A DNA stretch of 24,510 nt from JAADHX01 sp964569385 (GCA_964569385.1 CAZMUM010000058.1:1-24510), one strand, 5' to 3'. Positions 1 to 7,419 are shown, counted from the first letter of the stretch. Notes: generated from the letters alone by a model not told the origin. Translations and numbers: made by a program.

Positions 1-96
1 GAACCACCACCGGACACGGCTGCCCCTGCGCCTGCAAATGCACCCACCGAAGAACCTAGGTCGGTCATGAAATGTGGCTTCGTTAAACCTCTATGA
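1..96 (+). CDS. C-terminal end of an unidentified protein (partial)
   Basis: Frame 1 is open from the window edge to a TGA at 94-96. It encodes about 31 residues, beginning with a Pro/Ala/Glu-rich stretch (EPPPDTAAPAPANAPTEEP) typical of disordered tails in high-GC actinobacteria. The other two plus frames close at 57 (TAG) and 68-70 (TGA). No domain is visible, so no function is assigned. It overlaps the end of the minus-strand PIN gene by about 14 bases. The low-complexity tail could also be chance in GC-rich DNA. Confidence 0.35.
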   Translation, partial: EPPPDTAAPAPANAPTEEPRSVMKCGFVKPL

Positions 97-455
97 GACC
101 GATCGATGCATTCAAGGCACGAAGGTCTCCAGCGTCGGAAGTCGCCACCTGTTGTCCGGCTCGTTTTGCGCAGATCACGACGTGGGCATCGACGATATCT
201 CGAGTCTGACTCGCCGCTAGAAGTCGTCCGACACTAACCGCGTCAACGCGATCTAAGTCTCGAACGTCGGTATGAGGTTGACGAATCAACCTCGAAATCC
301 TGGGCCTGCTGGCTGATCGCCTGCGCGAGTGCAGAGGCAGGAATCGTGATAACTCCACCTATCTCTGCTGCCCGTGCGAGGAGCGTGAGAACTCGACGAT
401 TGTTTCGGTCAAGAGCGATCAACGCACCGGCATCCAGTGTGATCCCGAGCGTCAC
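83..455 (-). pseudogene. Frameshifted PIN-domain (VapC-like) toxin
   Basis: Two overlapping minus frames together give one PIN-domain ribonuclease. The N-terminal half (455 to about 290) has LDAGALIALDRNNRRVL, with the first catalytic Asp, then IPASALAQAI. The C-terminal half (about 290 to 83) has AASQTRDIVDAHVVICAKR and VATSDAGDLRAL, with the later acidic residues. Deleting one G near 292-298 would join them as QQAQ-ISRLIRQ and give about 123 residues, near the usual VapC length. The start is a GTG at 455 that overlaps the upstream antitoxin stop as GTGA, the normal TA operon arrangement. VapC toxins are Mg-dependent RNases neutralised by a cognate antitoxin. The frameshift may be true decay or a sequencing or assembly error. 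Confidence 0.7.
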
Positions 456-505
456 GCGGCCGACTCGCGCTTCTTGTCGTTTCTCAACACCTCATCGGCC
501 CAGGC
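452..505 (-). pseudogene. C-terminal remnant of the cognate antitoxin
   Basis: Immediately upstream of the PIN gene, a minus frame ends in AWADEVLRNDKKRESAA followed by TGA at 454-452. This TGA overlaps the toxin's GTG start. AWADEVL-type tails are common in small antitoxins paired with PIN toxins, from my memory of such families. Upstream of about 505 the same frame is only the antisense of the acyl-CoA dehydrogenase, with no DNA-binding N-terminus. The antitoxin therefore seems to have lost its first 50 or more residues. The short tail could be a chance resemblance, but the 4-base stop/start overlap supports it. Confidence 0.45.
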
Positions 506-506
506 A

Positions 507-1763
507 GTGCTGGAGGACTTACAGCCCTGGGAATTGGGCAACAAGCCTGCCACCGATTTAGTGTGCGCTGTGCCCGAAACCACTCTCTCCGATCGAATCA
601 ACACGTTCTTCGACACGACCCTGCCCGATGTCCTCACAGGCGTCGAGGGGCAGATGAACCGAGCGAAGGTCTGGCGCACAGCGTTGTTCGATGCGGGCCT
701 GGCGGGCATCGATTACCCCGTTGAGCTTGGCGGTCAAGGTCTCGATGACAAAGCCCAGGCTCTGTACACCGAACTTTCCGCTGGTCGGGTACCACCAGAG
801 AACGCTCTGTTCGGCATCGGTACCGGGATGGCGCTTCCGGTTGTGCGCGATCACGGGACCGCTGAGTTGAAAGCCGCAGTGGTCCGCAATGGACTCAGTG
901 GCGACGAGATTTGGTGCCAACTGTATTCCGAACCGGGTGCGGGCTCAGATCTGGCATCACTATCCACCAAAGCGACGCTCGACGGCGATGAGTGGGTCGT
1001 ATCAGGCCAAAAGGTCTGGACATCAGGCGCCGAACACTCCCAGCAAGCCATCCTTCTCGCTCGAACCAACCCCGATGCTCCCAAGCACCGTGGCATAACA
1101 ATGTTCGTGTTGCCCATGGAACAACAGGGCATCACTGTTCGTCCCCTGCGTCAGATGACCGGCGACTCCGAATTCAACGAGGTGTTCATCGACGAGGCCC
1201 GCCTACCCAAGGACTGGGTTGTAGGCGACGTAAACGACGGCTGGCGTATGGCCGTCGCTCTTCTCGCCCACGAACGAGTTCAGACGGGAGTTGCCTCTAT
1301 GACTGGCGCTGCTGGCACCCGGAGCCGAAACGGAAGGGTTCCGATCCCAGTTCAGGACCTAATCGATCTAGCGCGAGACAAACGACAGTTGGACGACGCG
1401 CTGGTGCGCCAAGACCTAGCCCGGCTACATACAGGTGCCGAAATCGTGCGTTACCTGCGCGAACAGGGCACTCATCCGTCGATCGGCAAGCTGTGGCGCA
1501 CAAGACAGGGCCGAGCATGCGCCCAACTTGCCGCAGCTCTGTCGTTCCCAGCCGGGCCAGCGTGGGTAGAGGGCAACATTGACGATGCTTGGTTCAGCTT
1601 TCAGATTCTGAACTGTCGGGGAATGAGCCTCGGGGGCGGAACCGACGAGATCCAGCGAAACACGCTGGGCGAACGGGCCCTTGGATTACCACGCGAACCA
1701 TCCATCGACAAGGAAGTCCCGTTCCGAGACCTGTTGGTGGGTACTCAGCCGCCGTCTCGTTAG
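507..1763 (+). CDS. Acyl-CoA dehydrogenase (FadE-like)
   Basis: Flavin enzyme that introduces the alpha,beta double bond into acyl-CoA thioesters, the first oxidative step of beta-oxidation; expected to be cytosolic and FAD-bound. It has the N-terminal helical domain, the ACAD signature YSEPGAGSDL (residues 140-149 from the GTG start at 507), the beta-domain KVWTSGAEHSQ and the C-terminal GGGTDEIQRN near residue 380. A Gly sits where MCAD has its catalytic Glu. The base may instead be the Glu of LLAHERVQ (about residue 256), as in the isovaleryl/long-chain type. The start is uncertain: TTG 474 overlaps the antitoxin remnant, while GTG 507, 561 and 570 are alternatives. I chose 507 because it is the longest version that avoids the remnant. 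It converges on the acyl-CoA synthetase, and the two stops overlap by 4 bases. The substrate cannot be inferred. Confidence 0.92.
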   Translation: MLEDLQPWELGNKPATDLVCAVPETTLSDRINTFFDTTLPDVLTGVEGQMNRAKVWRTALFDAGLAGIDYPVELGGQGLDDKAQALYTELSAGRVPPENALFGIGTGMALPVVRDHGTAELKAAVVRNGLSGDEIWCQLYSEPGAGSDLASLSTKATLDGDEWVVSGQKVWTSGAEHSQQAILLARTNPDAPKHRGITMFVLPMEQQGITVRPLRQMTGDSEFNEVFIDEARLPKDWVVGDVNDGWRMAVALLAHERVQTGVASMTGAAGTRSRNGRVPIPVQDLIDLARDKRQLDDALVRQDLARLHTGAEIVRYLREQGTHPSIGKLWRTRQGRACAQLAAALSFPAGPAWVEGNIDDAWFSFQILNCRGMSLGGGTDEIQRNTLGERALGLPREPSIDKEVPFRDLLVGTQPPSR

Positions 1764-3364
1764 TTGACGGCTCGGTCGCGCCCGGCCCAGTAGGGCTTAC
1801 GCAGCTCGGTCTTGAGTACCTTGCCAGAAGGGTTGCGCGGTATCACTTCGATGCGATCGACCGATGTTGGGCACTTGAACTTCGCCAAACGTTCCTGGCA
1901 ATGGGCGATGAGATCTTCGTCAGATGGGTCTGTGCCCTCTGCTGGAATGATAATGGCCTTGACAGTTTCGCCCCAGCGGTCGCTTGGTACTCCGATAACG
2001 GCACAGTCGGCTATGTCGGGATGGCTCATCAGTGCGTTTTCGACCTCGGCGGGGTAGACGTTCTCGCCGCCAGAAACAATCATGTCCTTGACCCGATCGC
2101 GGATGAACAAGTAGCCGTCCTCGAGATAACCAGCGTCGCCAGTAGCGAACCAGCCGAGACCCTCTGCATCGCGGCCCTCGGGGAACGCACCGCTAGTTGC
2201 CTCGGGATTGCGCCAGTAGGCCTTGAGGTTCTGCACCGAGTGGCACCAGATTTCGCCGATTTCGCCATCGGGAAGCGCTTTGCCGTCCTCGTCGACGATG
2301 CGCAGGCTGACACCGGGAACAGGCTGCCCCGCAGATCGCAGAAGGTTGGCCTTGGGGCCTCCTGGATCGTGATCTTCTGGGAGTAGAAGGGTGATGGCGC
2401 CAGTGGTTTCGGTGAGGCCATACACCTGACAATGCGGCGACTTGAGCAACGCCATCGACGCCACCAAAACCTCTTCGGTGATTGGCGACGCGCCGTAAAG
2501 GATCGTCTTGAGCGATGAGTAGTCGGCATCGCTTGCCCCTGGCATCATTGGCAGCACCTGCAACAAGGCCGGAACCATAAACGAGTGCGAAACGCGATGT
2601 GCGCCTATGTCGGTGATGATCTTCACTGGATCGACGTCTCGGTGCAAGATGTTGGTGCAACCCTGGTACAGGCCAACAATCGCAACGCCCGAACCTCCGA
2701 TGTGGAACAGCGGCAGCACGTGGAGTAGCACACCGTTCTCGTCGAGATTCATGATGCCCGACAAAGGGTCGACAATTGAGAACAGATTGCGGTTGCTTAG
2801 CTCGGCACCTTTAGGGAGGCCCGTCGTGCCAGAGGTATACAGCTGCAAGGCAGTGTCGTCGGGTGTGCTGTCGGTACCTGGGTCGTCGGCGGAGTGACCA
2901 TCGATCCAGTCGTCGTACGACAGGCGACCAGCACTCGCTTCACCAACAACAATTAGTGTCGGGTCAAGATCGAGGCTCATCTTGTCGTAGTGCTCAAGAA
3001 ATTCGGGGTCGAACGCAACGACCTTGACCTCAGCATGAGTGAGGATGTACTCCATCTCCGGTGGAGCCAGGCGCCAGTTCACGGCCACCGTTACCGCGTT
3101 GAGCTTGGCCGCACCGAACGTGAGCGTGAAGTACTCAATAACGTTTTTGGCCACGAACCCGACCCTGTCGCCCGACCCAACGCCAGCAGCGGCCAATGCG
3201 TTGGCCACTCGGCACGATTCGGCATCGAGTTCGGCATAGGTAACAGAGCGCTCGTTAGAAATAATGGCGACCTTGTCGCCTCGCTCTCGAGCATGGACCC
3301 GGGTTAGCTGGGCCATGGTGGTGATCTTCGAATCGGACTGGTTGTCTGAAGTTGCGTTCGCCAT
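1760..3364 (-). CDS. Fatty-acyl-CoA synthetase (FadD-like AMP-forming ligase)
   Basis: A 534-residue class I adenylate-forming enzyme that activates a carboxylic acid, probably a fatty acid, through an acyl-AMP to acyl-CoA. Visible motifs are the P-loop LYTSGTTGLPKG (residues 175-186), YGLTET (315-320), the hinge region GWFATGD (404-410) followed by DRVKDMIVSGGENVYP, and NPSGKVLK with the catalytic Lys near 515. I chose the ATG at 3364; the frame is open for 23 more codons upstream, but those residues do not look like the family. It converges with the acyl-CoA dehydrogenase, and the two would supply successive beta-oxidation steps. Chain-length specificity cannot be read; a medium-chain or aromatic acid ligase is possible. 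Confidence 0.93.
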   Translation of the reverse strand: MANATSDNQSDSKITTMAQLTRVHARERGDKVAIISNERSVTYAELDAESCRVANALAAAGVGSGDRVGFVAKNVIEYFTLTFGAAKLNAVTVAVNWRLAPPEMEYILTHAEVKVVAFDPEFLEHYDKMSLDLDPTLIVVGEASAGRLSYDDWIDGHSADDPGTDSTPDDTALQLYTSGTTGLPKGAELSNRNLFSIVDPLSGIMNLDENGVLLHVLPLFHIGGSGVAIVGLYQGCTNILHRDVDPVKIITDIGAHRVSHSFMVPALLQVLPMMPGASDADYSSLKTILYGASPITEEVLVASMALLKSPHCQVYGLTETTGAITLLLPEDHDPGGPKANLLRSAGQPVPGVSLRIVDEDGKALPDGEIGEIWCHSVQNLKAYWRNPEATSGAFPEGRDAEGLGWFATGDAGYLEDGYLFIRDRVKDMIVSGGENVYPAEVENALMSHPDIADCAVIGVPSDRWGETVKAIIIPAEGTDPSDEDLIAHCQERLAKFKCPTSVDRIEVIPRNPSGKVLKTELRKPYWAGRDRAVN

Positions 3365-3458
3365 GATGCACGACGTTACTACGCCCCAGTGACCGGCAAC
3401 CAAGACACGGGTGGAACGCCAAGTTCTCGCCAAACGATTACTGCCCGAATCGCGTCAA

Positions 3459-3588
3459 GCCGGTATCTGAACGGTAGCTGTACCCCCGCCCTTGTGGTCA
3501 CCCATAGCGCGCGTTATGGTTTCGGCACTCTTGAGGTCCAGCCAACCCGGTTGGGCGCCAAGGGTGACCAACGTAGGTCGATACCGGC
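3459..3588. other. Nested inverted repeats, possible structured RNA
   Basis: A perfect 9-bp inverted repeat (GCCGGTATC 3459-3467 / GATACCGGC 3580-3588) encloses a perfect 8-bp one (GGTCACCC 3496-3503 / GGGTGACC 3562-3569). The inner pair encloses two small hairpins: CCATA 3502-3506 with TATGG 3515-3519, and CCAAC 3542-3546 with GTTGG 3550-3554. The first hairpin shares two bases with the 8-bp stem, so alternative pairings exist. I do not recognise the fold as RNase P RNA, tmRNA, SRP RNA, 6S RNA or a common riboswitch. The strand is not fixed by the repeats themselves; the downstream Shine-Dalgarno and hairpin favour plus. Confidence 0.45.
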
Positions 3589-3591
3589 GCC

Positions 3592-3661
3592 GCGTCAGCG
3601 GACACGGTGACGCCCTTAGGAAAGCGCGGGCACAGCGCAGATAGCGACGCACGGACGTGCG
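3592..3661. repeat. Further small hairpins in the 3365-3816 gap
   Basis: Two more inverted repeats follow the nested structure: GCGTCA 3592-3597 with TGACGC 3608-3613, and CGCAC 3648-3652 with GTGCG 3657-3661 around a GGAC loop. Individually each could occur by chance in GC-rich DNA. Together they extend the structured stretch up to the Shine-Dalgarno at 3672-3680. Confidence 0.3.
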
Positions 3662-3686
3662 GTTTACCGGGGGAGGAGGTGCAGAC

Positions 3687-3713
3687 ATGAAGCGTGGATC
3701 AAGCTGGAGCTGA
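3687..3713 (+). CDS. Possible 8-codon leader peptide (MKRGSSWS)
   Basis: An ATG at 3687 opens an 8-residue ORF ending in TGA at 3711-3713. It sits 6 bases behind GGAGGAGGT (3672-3680), one of the best Shine-Dalgarno sequences in the window. A terminator-like hairpin starts 7 bases after the stop. A GTG at 3657 in the same frame would extend it to 18 residues. The peptide has no recognisable attenuation codon run. It could be a leader peptide, the start of a lost gene or coincidence; only the ribosome-binding context supports it. Confidence 0.22.
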   Translation: MKRGSSWS

Positions 3714-3720
3714 TGCTCTG

Positions 3721-3740
3721 ATCAGGTCTAAGGGCCTGAT
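3721..3740 (+). terminator. Terminator-like hairpin after the tiny ORF
   Basis: ATCAGGTC (3721-3728) pairs with GGCCTGAT (3733-3740) around a TAAG loop, an 8-bp stem with one G-T wobble. A short TTTAA follows on the plus strand, and no T run follows on minus. The T tract is weak, so termination would be partial. Confidence 0.4.
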
Positions 3741-3751
3741 TTAACTCAACG

Positions 3752-3800
3752 CAAGTGGGTCGGATCTGCAAGGCATTTCTCTGCTGGACCGGCCCACTTG
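3752..3800 (-). terminator. Long hairpin downstream of the MFS gene
   Basis: CAAGTGGGTCGG (3752-3763) pairs with CCGGCCCACTTG (3789-3800), a 12-bp stem with one wobble. Flanking AACG/CGTT extends it after a 3-base bulge. It lies 17-65 bases past the MFS stop on the minus strand and may end that transcript or protect its 3' end. The 25-base loop and missing T run make it an unusual intrinsic terminator. Confidence 0.35.
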
Positions 3801-3816
3801 TCGCGTTCGCCGACAT

Positions 3817-5133
3817 CTAGTTCGACGCTGTGTGGCCAGCTACAACATCCACTGCAACATCCACTGGGTCACGAAGGTCAATGACAATCTCGTCAGAAGT
3901 GAGCTCCTCGCCACGCCTGCTGGTTGCTCCCTCGGGACCGTTTATGACTCGGTGGGTTTGTTTGGGAACAATGAAGAGAACAGCCGTCGCGCTAAGGACC
4001 ATCATGGCCTGTACTCCAACAGTTGGGCCAAGCCATTCGATCGCAACACCCCCGGCGTAGGCACCAACGCCGGATGCTACGAGGATGAGGGCTTGCAGTA
4101 GGCCGAACACCGTTGATCGATTATCGGCAGGGATGCGCTTCCCAACCAGTATGTTCGCAGCCATCGAAGCCTGGAACATGAATCCGAGCGCGAAGAACGC
4201 GAAAAGGAGCACTGCACCGTTTTGGCCGGCCAAGACGAGCGACGCGACAACGGCCGCTGCACCAAGCGAAACGATCAGACTGCGGTAGTACACCGCCAGG
4301 TCGGAGCCCTTGGTCGAAACGATCGCCATGGCCACAATCGAGCCGATAGGCGTAGCCATGGCCAGAGCACCGATGCCGCCACCCGTCCAACCGACAAGCT
4401 CGGGGCCAAGAACCGCGACCTGGCCCTCGACGCCAACGCCCGCTCCTACCGTGATCATTGTGGCGATGACTGCGTTACGTGTGGTTTGATCTCGCCTGAG
4501 AAAGCTGAATCCGCCGGCCAGGGTGGCGCGCACCGACAGTGACTCGGCCGGGGTGTGACGTCTGGCGGCCACGCCCCGAACAATTAACGCAGCCACAACA
4601 AAGGTGCCCGCATCGACTAGCAGCACAACTTCAGGCGACATGAACGCGATGAGTACCCCGCCGACGCCTAGGCCTGCCATTTGTGCGGTTTGTTTTGAGA
4701 TGTGAGAGAACCGAATCGCGGCGTCGTACTCGTCTTCGGCAACTTCGATAATGAGCGCCGACGACTGCGCCTCATAAACCGGATCGACCGCTGCCGCGAC
4801 AAACAGCAGTATTAACAGCGGCAGGATGGGCAGCCCGCCAAGGCCAAGTCCGATGAAACAGACCGCCCGAAACGAATCGGCCGCTAGCATCACGTTGCGC
4901 CGTTGGTACCGCTCGGCCCGCGCCGTCAAGACCTGGCCGAGGCCAAGGTACGGTGCGATGAACACGAGGGCTGCGGCACCAACAAGGCTGGGGCGGCCGG
5001 TCTTTTCGTAGACCAGAACCCCGACTGCCAACCGCGCCGACCAGTCGCCAAGCTGGCTAATGATCGTGGCAATCCAGACCCGCCGAAAATCGGCAGACTT
5101 CGGAAGACGCGGAAGTGTCGACGTGAGCTTCAT
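3817..5133 (-). CDS. MFS transporter, probable exporter
   Basis: A 438-residue integral membrane protein with about twelve hydrophobic segments in two halves. It begins with the N-terminal pattern FRRVWIATIISQLGDWSARL typical of the EntS/MFS_3-like exporter branch, which moves small molecules by proton antiport. The segment RAERYQRRNVMLAADSFRA matches the loop between TM2 and TM3. The last 55 or so residues are hydrophilic and acidic (DEIVIDLRDPVDVAVDV), so likely a cytosolic tail. It lies 48 bases downstream of, and co-directional with, the glutamine amidotransferase, so they are probably co-transcribed. The substrate is unknown; a siderophore, drug or metabolite are all possible. Confidence 0.85.
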   Translation of the reverse strand: MKLTSTLPRLPKSADFRRVWIATIISQLGDWSARLAVGVLVYEKTGRPSLVGAAALVFIAPYLGLGQVLTARAERYQRRNVMLAADSFRAVCFIGLGLGGLPILPLLILLFVAAAVDPVYEAQSSALIIEVAEDEYDAAIRFSHISKQTAQMAGLGVGGVLIAFMSPEVVLLVDAGTFVVAALIVRGVAARRHTPAESLSVRATLAGGFSFLRRDQTTRNAVIATMITVGAGVGVEGQVAVLGPELVGWTGGGIGALAMATPIGSIVAMAIVSTKGSDLAVYYRSLIVSLGAAAVVASLVLAGQNGAVLLFAFFALGFMFQASMAANILVGKRIPADNRSTVFGLLQALILVASGVGAYAGGVAIEWLGPTVGVQAMMVLSATAVLFIVPKQTHRVINGPEGATSRRGEELTSDEIVIDLRDPVDVAVDVVAGHTASN

Positions 5134-5181
5134 TGAGGCCCCGAAAGTAGAAGCCCTCGTCGTCGTTGTAAATGGCGCGAC

Positions 5182-5901
5182 CTACAAAAGACCGGCCCAG
5201 CGACAGAAGTTCTCGATCATGGCCCGACCAGCCGGGGCTTCGTCGGTCCACCATTCGGGATGAAACTGAGTTCCGAACAGCGGCCGTTGCTCGTGGGCCA
5301 TGGCTTGAATCGCGGTGATCGATGTACTGGCCACGGCGCTGAACCCTGTGGGCAAGGTGGGCACCTCCCATGTGTGGGCATGCCTCACAATCGGCGCTGG
5401 GCCAAGGCCTTCGAACACCGGGTGGTCGTCCACCGAAACTTCGGAGTACCCGCTCTCGGCGATCCAGGCTTCGTTGCCCTCTTCGTCGTGAGGCGGATCG
5501 GCCCGGCCGAGCCTTGTGAGTTCGACGCCGAAGGCCCGCCCCAACATCTGATGACCGCCGCAGAACCCGAATACTGGAAGCGACGTCGTGGTCAGGATGC
5601 GAAAGAGCTGATCGAGGCCGGTGGGACCATAGTCTTGGGGAACAGCTGCGTTGCCAGACAACAGCAGGCACCGTGGGTTTAGGCGACTCATCGCGGCAGC
5701 ATCGAGCTTCGAGTAGCGGATGAGATGGACGTCATCGCCGACGACATCTTCGAGGGCGTAGCTAATACGAGCCCGAGCGGCGTACAACCAGTCGCTGTGC
5801 GGCTGTTCGTACCCGCTTGAGTGCTCGATGTCGACATACAAGAACACTTTGACTACCCCGTCCCGTCTTTGACTGACCCGTCTCGCCTCGAAGGCAGTCA
5901 T
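5182..5901 (-). CDS. Class I glutamine amidotransferase
   Basis: A 239-residue cytosolic class I (triad) glutamine amidotransferase domain that hydrolyses glutamine, or a related gamma-glutamyl amide, to release ammonia or cleave the amide. The nucleophile is Cys114 in VFGFCGGHQMLG, and the rest of the triad is His214 and Glu216 in TQFHPEWW. Nothing is fused to it, so it is either a stand-alone hydrolase or the partner of a synthetase encoded elsewhere. I chose the ATG at 5901; a GTG-type start at about residue 16-17 is possible because the recognisable domain begins at VKVFLYVDIEH. It is probably transcribed with the MFS gene and divergent from ugpB. It is not close enough to GuaA, CarA or TrpG to assign one of those names. 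Confidence 0.85.
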   Translation of the reverse strand: MTAFEARRVSQRRDGVVKVFLYVDIEHSSGYEQPHSDWLYAARARISYALEDVVGDDVHLIRYSKLDAAAMSRLNPRCLLLSGNAAVPQDYGPTGLDQLFRILTTTSLPVFGFCGGHQMLGRAFGVELTRLGRADPPHDEEGNEAWIAESGYSEVSVDDHPVFEGLGPAPIVRHAHTWEVPTLPTGFSAVASTSITAIQAMAHEQRPLFGTQFHPEWWTDEAPAGRAMIENFCRWAGLL

Positions 5902-5991
5902 ATTCAGCACCGAGCCAGACCGGCACCAATGGATAGCAGACAGCCATGCTAACTTTCCACGACACGGATATTCCATATTGAGGGAGAGACA
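5902..5991. promoter_or_regulatory. Divergent promoter region, amidotransferase / ugpB
   Basis: These 90 bases separate two divergent genes, so both promoters must lie here or in the flanks. On the plus strand GAGGGAGA (5980-5987) is a clear Shine-Dalgarno 4 bases before the ugpB ATG. I see no convincing -35/-10 pair and no obvious Pho-box direct repeat, although ugp operons are phosphate-regulated in other bacteria. Confidence 0.5.
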
Positions 5992-7419
5992 ATGAAGAAG
6001 ATACTCGCCTTACTGATGGCGTTGTCGATGATTGCGGTCGCCTGTGGCGACAGCGATCCCGACACGCCAGCAGATTCAGGCTCAACCGACACAACGGCCG
6101 CTGCGGACCCCGGTGATTCCGGAGACAGCGCCGATCCAATCGAGATCGAGATGTGGATCGCATTTAGCGACGATGCTCGACTCAACTTCACGCAGGACCG
6201 CGCTGCGGAGTTCAACGAACAATTTCCCGACTACGAGGTCATCGTGACCTCGTTCGATTCATACAACACGGTGTTCGAGCAGACCACCCTTGCGATCGAC
6301 GATGGCAGCCCACCGGAGATTATTCACTTCTTCGAAGCTGCCACCCAGGAGGCTCTTGACGCGGTCGACGCTAATGGCGACCCAATCTTCGCGTCGGTTA
6401 CCGCAGCTGTTGCTGGTCGAACCGAGATCCTCGGCGTGCCCGTGGTACTCGACGACGTCGCATCTGCGGCCAAGAAGTACTACACCATCGACGGCGAATT
6501 GTTCTCGATGCCTTGGAACACATCGTCGACCACGATGTTCTCCAACATGGACATCCTGACTGCCGCCGGAATCACCGAACCTCCAACTACCTGGGAAGGT
6601 ATCGAAGCCGCTTGCGAAGCAATTGCTGCCCTCGACGACGCCCCGAGCGAAGGCTGTATTACATGGCCAAACCACGGTTGGTTCTTTGAGCAGGCTCTTG
6701 GCCAGGCCGGCGCCGATTTGGTGAACAACGGCAATGGCCGCGATGCACGTGCCACGGAGATCTTCTTGAACTCCGAAGAAGCCGTCGAGTACGTCGAGTG
6801 GTGGTCAAAGCTTGAGAACGACGGTCACTACGTCTACACAGGCACCCAGCGCGACTGGGGCGGCACCGCAGCTGCTTTCGAAGCACAGAACGTCGCCATG
6901 TTGGTGTATTCGTCGTCTGACACAACCGTGTTGACCGAGTCGGGTGCCACCAACGGATTCGACGTTCGCACATCGTTCATGCCATACAACCAGGATCGCG
7001 ACTATGTCGGCAACCTGATTGGTGGCGCAACACTGTGGATGACCAACGGTCTCAGCACTCCAGAACAAGACGGCGCCCTGGCGTTCATGAACTTCTTCTC
7101 GAACCCCGAGAACGCAGCTTTGTGGCACCAGGTAACGGGTTACATCCCGATTACCAACGCGGCTCGGGCTTTGCTCGACGCCGATGGTTGGTACGACGAT
7201 AGCCCTAACTCAGCGGTTGCGTCCGATCAGCTTGACGCTGCTGCCGATACACCTGCTTCAACGGGTGCTTTCATCGGCAACTTCGTTTCGATCCGCGACG
7301 TAGTCACGATGGCCATCGAAGACATCTTGGTAAACGATGTCGATGTTGCCGAACGTATGGCGTCAGCTCAGGCTGAGGCCCAGTTACTGCTCGACGATTA
7401 CAACGAGCTGTTCGGCTAG
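5992..7419 (+). CDS. ugpB: Glycerol-3-phosphate ABC transporter, binding lipoprotein
   Basis: Extracytoplasmic solute-binding protein that captures sn-glycerol-3-phosphate, or glycerophosphodiesters, for the UgpAE permease. Residues 1-18 form a lipoprotein signal (MKKILALLMALSMIAVAC) with Cys18 as lipid anchor. An acidic Ser/Thr/Asp linker of about 30 residues follows. UgpB-like blocks include PPEIIHFFEAATQEALDA, SMPWNTSSTTMFSN, WHQVTGYIPITNAAR and the C-terminal GNFVSIRDVVTMAIEDIL. The 475-residue length is a little longer than E. coli UgpB because of the linker. A strong Shine-Dalgarno precedes the ATG. It is followed after 10 bases by the permease genes. A related sugar ligand is possible, but the UgpA and UgpE neighbours make G3P most likely. 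Confidence 0.85.
   Translation: MKKILALLMALSMIAVACGDSDPDTPADSGSTDTTAAADPGDSGDSADPIEIEMWIAFSDDARLNFTQDRAAEFNEQFPDYEVIVTSFDSYNTVFEQTTLAIDDGSPPEIIHFFEAATQEALDAVDANGDPIFASVTAAVAGRTEILGVPVVLDDVASAAKKYYTIDGELFSMPWNTSSTTMFSNMDILTAAGITEPPTTWEGIEAACEAIAALDDAPSEGCITWPNHGWFFEQALGQAGADLVNNGNGRDARATEIFLNSEEAVEYVEWWSKLENDGHYVYTGTQRDWGGTAAAFEAQNVAMLVYSSSDTTVLTESGATNGFDVRTSFMPYNQDRDYVGNLIGGATLWMTNGLSTPEQDGALAFMNFFSNPENAALWHQVTGYIPITNAARALLDADGWYDDSPNSAVASDQLDAAADTPASTGAFIGNFVSIRDVVTMAIEDILVNDVDVAERMASAQAEAQLLLDDYNELFG

Noticed and set aside
1589..2386. A 265-codon plus-strand open frame opposite the acyl-CoA synthetase
   Set aside because: It is the antisense of a well-conserved FadD-like gene, overlaps the end of the acyl-CoA dehydrogenase, and shows no domain of its own.
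3455..3688. A 77-codon minus-strand frame in the 3365-3816 gap
   Set aside because: The translation is Arg/Pro-rich without any motif and crosses the inverted repeats; it looks like chance openness in GC-rich DNA.
3459..3740. RNase P RNA, tmRNA, SRP RNA or a common riboswitch in the structured gap
   Set aside because: I looked for their conserved cores and did not find them; the region is left as an unknown structured candidate.
3738..3807. Integron attC-like site (ATTTAAC, long imperfect stem, GTTCGCC)
   Set aside because: The right core does not fit GTTRRRY, no second copy or integrase is visible, and gene cassettes are absent.
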